From: Acidobacteriota bacterium
GTDB lineage: Bacteria; Acidobacteriota; Blastocatellia; UBA7656
Direction of reading: 5' to 3'
NCBI GenBank assembly: GCA_016201275.1
Contig: JACQDB010000053.1
Coordinates: 1 to 32,391 of the forward strand
DNA: 32,391 nt
Each line of letters starts with the position of its first letter. Position 1 is the first letter of the stretch. Below, piece after piece: positions 7,352 to 15,467 of this stretch. The notes under the pieces were generated by a model. It had not been told where the DNA came from. It was given only the letters and a program-made list of their open reading frames with translations, and ran no database searches. The position numbers were made by a program, and so were the translations under genes.

Positions 7352-8752
7352 CTATGATTTTGTTGGCGCTGTCAATCTTTTGATGAAAGGCAGCAACAAT
7401 GTCAAAGCCGCCGCGCCGATCATCGTTGCAATCGCCAGTGCCCCGAACAGGCGCACCAGCACAGCGCTGTTGTCTTGATAAAAACCTGCCAACTGTCCGG
7501 CCAGATAATTGCCAATCGAAACCGACAGAAACCACAAGCCCATCATCACGCCAACCAGTCGCGCCGGTGCAAGTTTGGAGACTGTGCTTAACCCTACGGG
7601 ACTCAAACAAAGCTCGCCCAGCGTGTGAATGAAATAGACAGCGATTAACCACAAGGGGCTGACTTTGCCGCTGCCGATGAACGACGCGGCGATGGCGAGA
7701 ACGGCCATGCCTAAACCGACAAAGAGCAACCCCCCGGCAAACTTCGCTGGGCTGGAAGGCTGCTGGTCTTTCAAGCGCAACCACAACCACGAAAAGACTG
7801 GAGCCAGCGCCAGTATGAAAATTGAGTTGACCGATTGCAGCCAACTCGATGGAAAAGCCAAGCCGAAGAGTTCCGTGCGCGTGTGATTTTGCGCGAACAA
7901 AGCGAAACTCGACCCGGATTGCTCAAACGCCATCCAGAACAGTAGCGAAAAAAAGTAGAGGATGAAAACCACAGCGAGGCGACGCTTTTCGACTTGCGTC
8001 AACGCTTGCTGATTTGTTATCTGGTTGACAGCTTCTTGGTTAATAGTTTCTTGATTGACAGTTTTCTGGTTGACGAATTTTTTTGATTCAGGACGATTAC
8101 CAACGCTGGCCAGTCGCTGGCGATGGGCGAGGTATTGCACCAGACCGAGCAGCATACCGACTCCGGCGGCGGCAAATCCCAGATGCCAGTTGAGGCGCTG
8201 GCCTATGTAGCCGCAGACGATGGGCGCAAGCATAGCGCCGACATTGATGCCCATGTAAAAAATCGAAAAACCGCTGTCGCGGCGCGGGTCGTCTTTGCCA
8301 TACAGTCCGCCCACCATGGTCGAAATATTGGGCTTGAGCAAACCCGTGCCGAGGGCGATCAACACCAGCCCCAGATAAAAAAACGGCATCGCCGGAACCG
8401 CCATGCAAAAATGACCGCTGGCGATGATGATGCCGCCGAGCAGAACCGCCAGCCGCGCTCCGAAAAATTTATCGGCGAGCCAGCCGCCGAACAAGTTGGT
8501 GAAATAAACCGCGCTGGTGTAAGCGCCGTAGATGCTGGTGGCTTTGACAGTGGGGAATTCCAAACCGCCGATGCTGAGTGGCGCGACCATGTACAGCACC
8601 AGTATGGCGCGCATTCCGTAATAGGAAAAACGCTCCCACATCTCGGTAAAAAAGAGTGTCGTCAAACCGCTGGGATGTCCGCCTATGCCGGAGCGGTCGG
8701 CTTGGCCGATGCTGGTTTGCGCGTCAGGGGAGGCCATCGTGGTAGCGCTCAT
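7352..8752 (-). CDS. POT-family proton-coupled peptide transporter
   Basis: 466 residues, inner membrane, about 12-14 membrane segments. Family hallmarks: FFTEMWERFSYYG at residues 34-46 (the ExxERFxYYG proton-coupling motif on helix 1), GGWLADKFFGAR in the first cytoplasmic loop, and FYMGINVGA (PTR2 signature). It should import di- and tripeptides with protons. GAGGAGG lies 10 nt before ATG 8752, and that ATG overlaps the stop of the upstream permease gene (ATGA), so the two are translationally coupled. The loop after the first six helices contains a low-complexity stretch built from four 15-bp repeats (VNQ-rich), unusual for the family. Confidence 0.9.
   Translation of the reverse strand: MSATTMASPDAQTSIGQADRSGIGGHPSGLTTLFFTEMWERFSYYGMRAILVLYMVAPLSIGGLEFPTVKATSIYGAYTSAVYFTNLFGGWLADKFFGARLAVLLGGIIIASGHFCMAVPAMPFFYLGLVLIALGTGLLKPNISTMVGGLYGKDDPRRDSGFSIFYMGINVGAMLAPIVCGYIGQRLNWHLGFAAAGVGMLLGLVQYLAHRQRLASVGNRPESKKFVNQKTVNQETINQEAVNQITNQQALTQVEKRRLAVVFILYFFSLLFWMAFEQSGSSFALFAQNHTRTELFGLAFPSSWLQSVNSIFILALAPVFSWLWLRLKDQQPSSPAKFAGGLLFVGLGMAVLAIAASFIGSGKVSPLWLIAVYFIHTLGELCLSPVGLSTVSKLAPARLVGVMMGLWFLSVSIGNYLAGQLAGFYQDNSAVLVRLFGALAIATMIGAAALTLLLPFIKRLTAPTKS
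8022..8081. repeat. four 15-bp in-frame repeats inside the POT gene
   Basis: Units 8022-8036, 8037-8051, 8052-8066 and 8067-8081 are variants of TGGTTGACAGTTTCT. On the coding (minus) strand they give repeats of the form VNQ-K/E-x, INQE, VNQ, between the two six-helix bundles. The period preserves the frame and the tract falls in a predicted cytoplasmic loop, so it is likely tolerated and could vary in copy number. Confidence 0.8.
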
Positions 8753-10278
8753 CGCTGGCTTACCTCCTCGGCTTCGGCTATGGCGGCTGCCGCTTGATAA
8801 CGCTTCATGACGCTGTGATGGCGACTATAGCCGAAGTAAATGGCAAAGCCTATGAGCAACCAGATAATCAGGCGATACCAGTTGTCAGCGGGCAGCGAGA
8901 ACATCAACAGCAAACAGGTGGCGATGCCTAAAATAGGCGTCAACGGCATCAACGGCACACGAAATGGGCGCTCGGTATCCGGGTATTTGCGTCGCATAAT
9001 CAAGACCGCAGCGCAGACGATGACAAAGGCGAAGAGTGTGCCGATGTTGACCAGGCCGGAAAGAATTCTGAGCGGTAGCACCGCCGACAGCGCGCCAACA
9101 AAGATGCCGGTGAGAATCGTACCTTTCCAGGGCGTGCGAAAGCGTTCGTGAATGGCCGCAAAAAATTTCGGCGGCAACATTCCATCGCGTGCCATCGCCA
9201 GCAGTATGCGCGCCTGCGAAAGCATCGTCACCAGTACGACCGAAGTGATGCCCGCCAGCGCTCCGAAGGCGACGAGAAATTGCGCCCACCGCAAACCGAC
9301 TTGTCGAAAAGCATCCGACACCGGCGCGTTGATGTCGAGTTGATGATATGGAACCATGCCGGTCAGCACCGCACCGACGCCCATATACAACACCGTGCAA
9401 ATCACCAGCGAGGCGATGATGCCGGTAGGCACGTCGCGTTGCGGATGCTTGGCTTCTTCGGCGTGGGTCGAGACCGAATCGAAGCCTATGTAGGCGAAGA
9501 AGATTACCGCTGCACCGGCGAGCATTCCCAGCGGTTGTCCGCCGCCATCGGCTTGACCAAACAGCGTTTTGCCGAAGAAGTTGATGCCCGTCAGTCCGTA
9601 AGGCGCAAATGGTTTCCAGTTCGCGGGGTTGATGTAAAACGCGCCGACGACAATCACGAAAAGCACGATGAGGACTTTCAAGATCACCATAGCGGTGTTG
9701 AAGCGTGCGCTCTCTTTGATGCCGATGACCAGAATCACCGTCACCATAGCGACGATCACCATAGCGGGCAAATCCAGCAGCTTGCCCGTCGCTACCAGCT
9801 TGCCTAGCGCCGGGTCGTAATCAAACGGCGCGTCGGTTAAGACTGCGGGTAGATGCACATTGAAGATGCTGATGAGGTCTTGAAAATAATGCGATGCGCC
9901 GTGCGCGATACCGGCGGCGCTGACGGCGTATTCCAAAATTAAATCCCAGCCGATAATCCAGGCGAAGAGTTCGCCGAGCGTCGCATAGGCGTAGGTGTAA
10001 GCCGAACCGGCAACCGGAACCATCGAAGCGAACTCCGCATAACAGAGCGCCGCAAATAAACAGGCGAGGCCGGAGACCACGAACGAGAGCATGACAGCGG
10101 GACCGGCTTTGTCGCGTGCGGCTTCACCGGCCAGTACGAAGATGCCAGTGCCGATGATTGCGCCAACGCCTAAACTGGTGAGTTGTACAGGCCCCAGTAC
10201 GCGACGCAAACGCTGTTCGCCGCGCATCTCTTCCAGCAATAGCGCGAGCGGTTTTCTGGCGAATAGTTGATTGCCCAT
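8749..10278 (-). CDS. APC-superfamily cationic amino acid transporter-like permease
   Basis: 509 residues from ATG 10278 (MGNQLFARKPL), with AAGGAG nine bases upstream; longer in-frame extensions lack a ribosome site. Twelve or more membrane helices are visible. GVGAIIGTGIFVLAG in helix 1 is the APC substrate/sodium-site signature. GFDSVSTHAEEAKHPQRDVPTGI and LPPKFFAAIHERFRTPWKGTI are typical of the CAT/YfnA branch (TC 2.A.3.3). It probably imports amino acids by proton symport; the exact substrate cannot be read from sequence. It overlaps the peptide transporter gene by four bases, forming a peptide and amino acid uptake unit. Confidence 0.88.
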   Translation of the reverse strand: MGNQLFARKPLALLLEEMRGEQRLRRVLGPVQLTSLGVGAIIGTGIFVLAGEAARDKAGPAVMLSFVVSGLACLFAALCYAEFASMVPVAGSAYTYAYATLGELFAWIIGWDLILEYAVSAAGIAHGASHYFQDLISIFNVHLPAVLTDAPFDYDPALGKLVATGKLLDLPAMVIVAMVTVILVIGIKESARFNTAMVILKVLIVLFVIVVGAFYINPANWKPFAPYGLTGINFFGKTLFGQADGGGQPLGMLAGAAVIFFAYIGFDSVSTHAEEAKHPQRDVPTGIIASLVICTVLYMGVGAVLTGMVPYHQLDINAPVSDAFRQVGLRWAQFLVAFGALAGITSVVLVTMLSQARILLAMARDGMLPPKFFAAIHERFRTPWKGTILTGIFVGALSAVLPLRILSGLVNIGTLFAFVIVCAAVLIMRRKYPDTERPFRVPLMPLTPILGIATCLLLMFSLPADNWYRLIIWLLIGFAIYFGYSRHHSVMKRYQAAAAIAEAEEVSQR

Positions 10279-10730
10279 GAAAAAAATCTCCTTGTTTTTT
10301 GCTGCGTTGATTGAATGCCGAAACGTCCAAGCCCCTGACGGACGGGCGTCATGGGTGAAGTCCAAAAAAAATTCGTGCGCTTCCTGTGGTGAAAAAATTA
10401 TGTCCAGCGCTCTTTGATATGCGGCAGCGGTCAAGGTTGTGCGTTGAAGCGATAGAGCGACAGAAAAGATTCTTCTAACGATAGCGACAGAAGATGGACG
10501 AAGGCAAAACTATTGCCACGAAAGGCGGCGTGGGCGGCGCGAATGGTTGGTGAGCGGAACGAATGGTTGTGACTGTGGCAGCGCGCCAATCACTAGGCGA
10601 AAGGGTTGGCGAAAATCGTGCAGCGCATCCGTGCTTCTGCGCCTAGGGGCAATATCGGCGGGGAAAATCGCCAGCATCTGCTGCCGCGCAGGCTTTTCGA
10701 CACGCCCTGCAACCGACCCTTGGGATCACG

Positions 10731-10758
10731 TTGCAATGTTGTCATCTTGTGATAGAAT
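10731..10758 (+). promoter_or_regulatory. probable sigma-70 promoter
   Basis: TTGCAA (10731-10736), 16 bp, TAGAAT (10753-10758). It lies about 370 bp before the glycosyltransferase start, so the transcript would have a long leader, or a small RNA ending at the stem-loop at 10872-10918. Confidence 0.45.
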
Positions 10759-10871
10759 CCCCGCGTATTTGATTGGAGTAGAAAAAAATCAACGAGCGGA
10801 AATGGGTGATGCAACACTCCGGTCAATTATCAGCAGCGCAATTATCAATAAACGAAAAGTTAAGAAATTGG

Positions 10872-10918
10872 AAAAGGCTCGCAGTTGGTCCCGTCAAGAA
10901 TCAAACTGTGAGCCTTTT
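10872..10918 (+). terminator. 15-bp stem-loop with A/T flanks, attenuator or small-RNA end
   Basis: AAAAGGCTCGCAGTT (10872-10886) pairs with AACTGTGAGCCTTTT (10904-10918), one G-U, around a 17-nt loop. The stem ends in CCTTTT on the right strand and, being symmetric, also on the left. It resembles a terminator sited about 110 nt after the promoter at 10731. It could end a small RNA or attenuate the operon that starts at 11132. Confidence 0.5.
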
Positions 10919-11131
10919 AAGATTGTCACAATGAACCAGACTACTGATGCGACAACGCTCAGGTGCTAAGACGTTGGAAGTCGGCGTAAGGATTCAAAAT
11001 ATTTTTGCGCGCAACGAATTTTTTTGTTTAGCCGGAGCTTCGCATCAGTCAACCAATACCATTCACAACGAGCGTGCTTCTCTTGGTGTCACGATGGCAA
11101 CAAGAGCGCTTGTTACAAGGGAGATTGATTC

Positions 11132-11887
11132 ATGCCAAGCGACAACTGTGCGCCTCACCCCTCACTTTCGATTGTCGTTCCACTGTATAACGAAGAAGCG
11201 AATATCGAGACCTTGATCAAAGCCATCTTCGCGGTCTTTTCTACCGATGCGAATTTTCTCGAACTCATACTGGTGGATGATGGCAGTCACGATCATACCG
11301 CTGCGCTCGCCCGTCAAGCCATCGCTTGCGACTCGCGCATACGCTTGCTCAGTCATACGGAAAATCGCGGCTTGGGGGCGGCGATTCGCACCGGACTGGC
11401 GGCGGCTGAAGGCGAGTTGGTGCTTTATACGGATGCCGATCTGCCCTTTGATTTTCAACTGATTCCGCAACTGCTCGCACGGGCTACCGACAACAACATC
11501 GTCATCGGTTATCGCGCCAATCGTGGCGAAGGCTTGCGCCGCTGGGTGTTGACCAAAGGCTATCACCTGCTCTGCTATTGCGCCTTTCGCCTGCGGGTGC
11601 GCGACATCAACTTTGCCTGCAAGCTGCTTCCGCGTCGCGCCTTGTCGAGAATGAAACTGCACTCGGAAGGCTCCTTTATTGACGCCGAGATGTTGCTGGA
11701 AGGTCAACGTCAGGGCTTTGAGATTACCGAATTCCCGCTCACTTACTATCCGCGAGTATGCGGCATTTCAACGCTCTCGCGTCCGGCTGTGGTGGTCGGC
11801 ATACTGAAAGAAATGCTGCGTTATGCCGGACGAAAAAATCAGACCAGCTATGAACTCGTCGAAGAAACTGATCCTAAACGCGGATGA
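11132..11887 (+). CDS. family 2 glycosyltransferase, polyprenyl-phosphate sugar synthase type
   Basis: 251 residues, cytoplasmic GT-A fold. SLSIVVPLYNEEANI starts the nucleotide-binding domain, LVDDGSHDHT holds Asp49-50, and DADLPF at 101-106 is the DxD-type metal site. Length and pattern match DPM1-like enzymes that load a sugar from a nucleotide donor onto polyprenyl phosphate; it lacks the C-terminal membrane helices of ArnC or GtrB. Start ATG has AAGGGAG eight bases upstream. It overlaps the next gene by 38 bp. With the deacetylase and ArnT-like enzyme downstream, it probably makes the lipid-linked donor used by the latter; the sugar is unknown. Confidence 0.85.
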   Translation: MPSDNCAPHPSLSIVVPLYNEEANIETLIKAIFAVFSTDANFLELILVDDGSHDHTAALARQAIACDSRIRLLSHTENRGLGAAIRTGLAAAEGELVLYTDADLPFDFQLIPQLLARATDNNIVIGYRANRGEGLRRWVLTKGYHLLCYCAFRLRVRDINFACKLLPRRALSRMKLHSEGSFIDAEMLLEGQRQGFEITEFPLTYYPRVCGISTLSRPAVVVGILKEMLRYAGRKNQTSYELVEETDPKRG

Positions 11888-12677
11888 TTACGGTAGCTGC
11901 GAAGCGGTCAACCTGGCGGTCGAAGAGGTCGCCGCTACCGGCATCCTCGGCGGCGTCTCGGTGCTGGCCAATGGCGAAAGCTGGGCGCAAGCGGTAGAGT
12001 TTTTGCGCCAGCATACCGAAATCGCCGCCGGAGTTCATCTCAATGTGGTCGAAGGGCGACCGCTGTCGTCATCGCCTGAAACTCGCATATTAACCAATAA
12101 AGATGGGCTTTTTTATGAGCGCAACAAGTTGCTCAGGCGTTGGTTGCGGCGACCTCTGGCGGTGTCTCGCGCTGTCGAAATCGAATGGCGCGCCCAGCTT
12201 GATAGATTACAAGAGCAGGGCCTACGCCTCACTCACGCGGACAGCCATCAACACCTGCACGCCTTTCCTTATGCGTATGGGCGCGCCGTAAAACTTTGTC
12301 GAGAATATGGCATTCCGGCGTTGCGTCATCCGTGGGCGCGTATCAACTGGCCGCTGCGACGCCAGAGCGTGCTGGCGTTGCAGGCGTCGTTAGCGCTTTC
12401 CCGCATCGCCAACCGGCGCACGGGTCTATATCACAACGATTACTTTTTGGGGTTTGAACGCGCCGCCGGTTATGACCTCGACGCGGTGCTTGAAGATGTG
12501 CAGACCCTTGCCGATGGCGTAACGGAAATGGCGTTTCATCCCAGCCGCACCGATGGCCTACCTTACGCCCAATTACACGGGAACCGCGAACGTCTGGCCT
12601 TGTTGACGGCTTCCCTTGCCGCTGACATCAGGCGCTTGGGCATTGACTTGATGACCTGGAGTACGGTCCGAACATGA
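11850..12677 (+). CDS. YdjC/ChbG-like carbohydrate deacetylase
   Basis: 275 residues. YdjC-family landmarks: LILNADDYGSCEAVN near the N-terminus (Asp12-13), GVHLNVVEGRP (His63), HADSHQHLHAFP (His129-His137) and EMAFHPSR near the end, together the metal site of a TIM-like barrel deacetylase (ChbG, HpnK). I chose ATG 11850 because the conserved core begins six residues later; ATG 11823 is also open and neither has a strong ribosome site, as expected inside an overlapping operon. It ends in an ATGA overlap with the ArnT-like gene. The position between a lipid-sugar synthase and an ArnT-like transferase suggests it deacetylates the lipid-linked sugar, as ArnD deformylates its substrate. That role is inference. 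Confidence 0.85.
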   Translation: MNSSKKLILNADDYGSCEAVNLAVEEVAATGILGGVSVLANGESWAQAVEFLRQHTEIAAGVHLNVVEGRPLSSSPETRILTNKDGLFYERNKLLRRWLRRPLAVSRAVEIEWRAQLDRLQEQGLRLTHADSHQHLHAFPYAYGRAVKLCREYGIPALRHPWARINWPLRRQSVLALQASLALSRIANRRTGLYHNDYFLGFERAAGYDLDAVLEDVQTLADGVTEMAFHPSRTDGLPYAQLHGNRERLALLTASLAADIRRLGIDLMTWSTVRT

Positions 12678-14455
12678 ACGATAAAAGCAAACTGGAGACT
12701 TGGGCAGCGCCGTTTTTACTGACGCTGACCGCACTGATTTATGTCGGCAGCGCCGGACTTCCGGCCTTGCTCGATGATGCCGATTCGTTCTATGCGGAAG
12801 TGGCGCGTGAGATGAATCTGCGGCACGATTGGATTACGCCGTATGCCAATGAGTTGCGGTTTCTGGAAAAGCCACCGCTGTTTTACTGGCTTATCGCGCT
12901 CTCTTATAAAGTATGCGGCGCGGTCAATGCGTTTACGGCGCGCTTGCCCACGGCGCTTGCCGTCACGGCGCTGGTTTTTGTCACCTACAAAATAGGCAAG
13001 TTGTTGTTTGGCACTCGCGCCGGATTTTTTGGCGGCCTCGCCTTGGCGACCTCAATAGGGTTGTTTCTCTTCACCCGCATCATTTTGCCGGACGCGTTGT
13101 TCACCTTGTTGTTGGCGCTTATCCTGTACGCCTTTTTGCGCTGGCAAGAGGCTGAACCAAAAGACCGCGCCGTGCTGTGGTTATATGGTTTGGCGGGGCT
13201 GGCGGTGCTGGCCAGAGGCTTGGTCGGCCTGGTCTTTCCGGCGGCGATTATCTTCCTCACCTTAGTCGTTTCGGGAAAAGTGAAAGAGGTGGTGCGCTTG
13301 CTTTCCATCAAAGGTTTGCTGCTCTTTTTGGTGATTGCCGTCCCTTGGCACATTGTTATTGGCGAGCGCAATCCGGGTTTCTACTGGTTCTATTTTATCA
13401 ACGAGCACGTCCTGCGCTTTCTAGGTAAACGCTACCCTATGGATTATGGAACGGTGCCTCTGTTGCCTTTCTGGGCGCTGCATCTGGTCTGGCTGTTTCC
13501 GTCGTCAATTTATCTACTGACGTTGTTGCGCCCGAAAAATTTTCAACGCGCCTTGGCCGAGCATCGCCCTGCCATGATCTTTCTGTTGGTCTGGGCCTTG
13601 ACTATTCTGCTCTTCTTTTCGTTTTCGACACGCTTGGAGTATTACACCATGCCTGCGCTTCCGGCGTTGGCTTTATTGGCGGGCAAACAATGCGCCTGCT
13701 TCTGGGAGCGCGGCGGAAAATGGCCGGGGGTGATCTTGGCAAGCATCGGCGTATTGACCGGCATAGCCTGTGTAGCCATCGCCGTATTCGTTAGTTCAGG
13801 CAACCCCAGCAGCTTTATGGGCTTGAAAGACAATCCCGATATTTATGCCTATTATCTAGGGCATCTCTTCGACCTGACGCCGGAAAGCCTGCGCGCTTTG
13901 CGGACTCCTTTGCTGCTCGCCGGGTTGGGCTTTGGCATTCTGCTGCCGCTGCATGGCTTGGCAAAATCGCCGGAGCGCAAAGCGATGATTCTGGCAATGG
14001 CGATGCTAGTCTTTTTTGTTGCTGCCGATTTCGGCTTTGTGATTTTTGCGCCGCGCTTGACCTCCAAACCCTTAGCCGAAGCGCTCATCCCGCGCTTACA
14101 AAGCAACTCCATGATTATCATTGATGGCGAATACGAAGAAGGCAGCAGCGTCGCGTTTTATACAGGGAGGACGGTTTATCTGCATAGCGCGCCTTCATCG
14201 AATCTGTACTACGGCTCGCGCTATGGTGATGCACCGCCGCTTTTTCTGGATGATGAAAGGCTCCAACAAATGTGGCGCGCAACCGACAGGCGCGTATTTC
14301 TCGTCACCTATCAGGCGAAGAAAGAGCGCTTGGCAACGCTACTCCCGCAGACAAAATTTACCATCGCTGAATACGGCGACAAAATTTTGCTTTCCAATTT
14401 TGCCGATCAATCTATGGCGACGGTCTCTGCTGCTTTGCTCAACCCGCAAAACTAA
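12674..14455 (+). CDS. ArnT-like family 39 glycosyltransferase (PMT_2)
   Basis: 593 residues, integral membrane. The first periplasmic loop has LLDDADSFYAEVAREM (acidic pair plus the YxExxR pattern), then FLEKPPLFYWL and TRIILPDALF, all typical of ArnT/RgtA-type GT39 enzymes that use polyprenyl-phosphate sugars at the periplasmic face. About a dozen helices are followed by a soluble C-terminal domain from about residue 470. Its start overlaps the deacetylase stop (ATGA). No nucleotide-sugar biosynthesis genes adjoin, so neither donor (aminoarabinose, galacturonate, mannose or other) nor acceptor (lipid A, hopanoid, protein) can be fixed. Confidence 0.87.
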   Translation: MNDKSKLETWAAPFLLTLTALIYVGSAGLPALLDDADSFYAEVAREMNLRHDWITPYANELRFLEKPPLFYWLIALSYKVCGAVNAFTARLPTALAVTALVFVTYKIGKLLFGTRAGFFGGLALATSIGLFLFTRIILPDALFTLLLALILYAFLRWQEAEPKDRAVLWLYGLAGLAVLARGLVGLVFPAAIIFLTLVVSGKVKEVVRLLSIKGLLLFLVIAVPWHIVIGERNPGFYWFYFINEHVLRFLGKRYPMDYGTVPLLPFWALHLVWLFPSSIYLLTLLRPKNFQRALAEHRPAMIFLLVWALTILLFFSFSTRLEYYTMPALPALALLAGKQCACFWERGGKWPGVILASIGVLTGIACVAIAVFVSSGNPSSFMGLKDNPDIYAYYLGHLFDLTPESLRALRTPLLLAGLGFGILLPLHGLAKSPERKAMILAMAMLVFFVAADFGFVIFAPRLTSKPLAEALIPRLQSNSMIIIDGEYEEGSSVAFYTGRTVYLHSAPSSNLYYGSRYGDAPPLFLDDERLQQMWRATDRRVFLVTYQAKKERLATLLPQTKFTIAEYGDKILLSNFADQSMATVSAALLNPQN

Positions 14456-14492
14456 TATTGAGGAAGCGCAGCGGCGACCTGAGCGCGACCAC

Positions 14493-14608
14493 TTATCACT
14501 CGCTGCCGAAAAATTCGCCGAGGTGTTTGCGGCAACTGCGGCTCATCATCAGTGTAGTGCCATCGCGCAGGATGACGCGGTATTGATTGTGAAACCACGC
14601 TTCGAGTT
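14493..14608 (-). pseudogene. duplicated 3' end of the LytTR response regulator gene
   Basis: These 116 bp match 15468-15583, the end of the regulator gene, with two mismatches (T14496/C15471 and A14562/G15537). On the minus strand they encode the last 38 residues of the LytTR domain (EAWFHNQYRVILRD, SRSCRKHLGEFFGSE). The final Trp codon is turned into TGA, followed directly by TAA. Homology stops sharply at 14608, with no start codon or upstream gene, so it is a fragment and not a gene. It lies in direct orientation to the intact copy, and a Uma2 gene sits between them. Confidence 0.9.
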
Positions 14609-14648
14609 TTGCCGGTGATATATAAAACCCCACGGCGGCATTCAAACA

Positions 14649-14678
14649 TTGAGGGCGCAAAAGCGATGGGTGTAAACT
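14649..14678 (+). promoter_or_regulatory. possible promoter of the Uma2 gene
   Basis: TTGAGG (14649-14654), 18 bp, TAAACT (14673-14678), giving a leader of about 25 nt before ATG 14711. It sits just outside the duplicated regulator fragment, so the inserted gene appears to carry its own promoter. Confidence 0.4.
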
Positions 14679-14710
14679 ACGGGCAACGCAAACATAGAGG
14701 AGAAGAGCCG

Positions 14711-15331
14711 ATGTCAGCAGAAACCAAGCCGAAATACACCTTGGCAGAGTATCTTGAACTCGACGCGAAATCGGCGGAGAGGTTGGAGTATTGGCAAGGC
14801 GAGATTTTTTCGATGAGCGGCGCAAGCGCGGAACACGCAGAGATCGAAGGCAACTTGATGGCTTTTTTGAAACCGCAGCTTACGGCTCGCGGTTGTCGTA
14901 TCTTCCCAGCCGATATGCGGATCAAGGTTCCGACGATGCCGCCGTATCGGTACGGCGATTTGTCAGCGCTTTGCGACCCGGCGCAGTTTGAAGAGATCGG
15001 CGGCGTTGATGCGTTGATCAATCCGGCATTGATTATCGAAATTCTTTCCCCTTCTACGGAAGCCTATGATCGCGGCGATAAGTTTACGCACTACAAATCC
15101 ATTCCAAGTTTTTGTGAATACCTGTTGGTGGCACAGCACCGTCCGCACCTTTCGCAGTTTGTCCGACAAGAAGATGGCTCATGGCTGCAAAGAGAGTTCA
15201 ACGATCTGAAGGATGCGGTGCAGTTGTCAACGCTTGGTTGTGAACTGCCATTGAGCGCTGTCTATCAGAATGTTTTTTTTGCACCGACGGCAAGCGTCAT
15301 TCCACCTGCTGTCCAAGATGACAACGTATGA
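14711..15331 (+). CDS. Uma2/DUF820 family putative nuclease-fold protein
   Basis: 206 residues; ATG 14711 has GAGGAGA seven bases upstream. The Uma2 pattern is clear: YTLAEYLELD, RLEYWQGEIFSMSGAS, HAEIEGNL, then YRYGDLSALCD (Asp83), NPALIIEILSPST (Glu110) and DRGDKFTHYKSIPSFCEYLLV (Lys124). This fold is related to PD-(D/E)xK nucleases, but no activity is established for most members. The usual PD pair before the first catalytic Asp is GD here. Uma2 genes are often multi-copy and scattered. This one lies between two copies of the regulator 3' end, on the opposite strand, which suggests arrival or duplication as a unit. Confidence 0.85.
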   Translation: MSAETKPKYTLAEYLELDAKSAERLEYWQGEIFSMSGASAEHAEIEGNLMAFLKPQLTARGCRIFPADMRIKVPTMPPYRYGDLSALCDPAQFEEIGGVDALINPALIIEILSPSTEAYDRGDKFTHYKSIPSFCEYLLVAQHRPHLSQFVRQEDGSWLQREFNDLKDAVQLSTLGCELPLSAVYQNVFFAPTASVIPPAVQDDNV

Positions 15332-15467
15332 AATGCGACTATGGCTTCAATGAGTGTGTAGTTGATTCAGTAAAGCGATAAAAATGCAGAGACGTTATTG
15401 CCTGTCCCGCCGCTTCCGTTCTTTTTGTCATCGAGGCAGAGCGCGAATAAACCATTCAGCCGAAATT

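Larger units (their letters stand above)
10279..11131. other. long divergent intergenic region
   Basis: About 850 bp between the permease operon (leftward) and the glycosyltransferase operon (rightward). It should hold both promoters. A 55-codon frame (10802-10969) and its longer form starting at 10547 have no motif and a weak ribosome site, so I do not call a gene. It contains one decent rightward promoter and a 15-bp stem-loop, listed separately. The remainder shows nothing I can name. Confidence 0.55.

Noticed and set aside
10547-10969. 140-residue open frame (and the inner 55-codon frame from 10802)
   Set aside because: No motif, weak start signals, and it spans a promoter-like site and a stem-loop.
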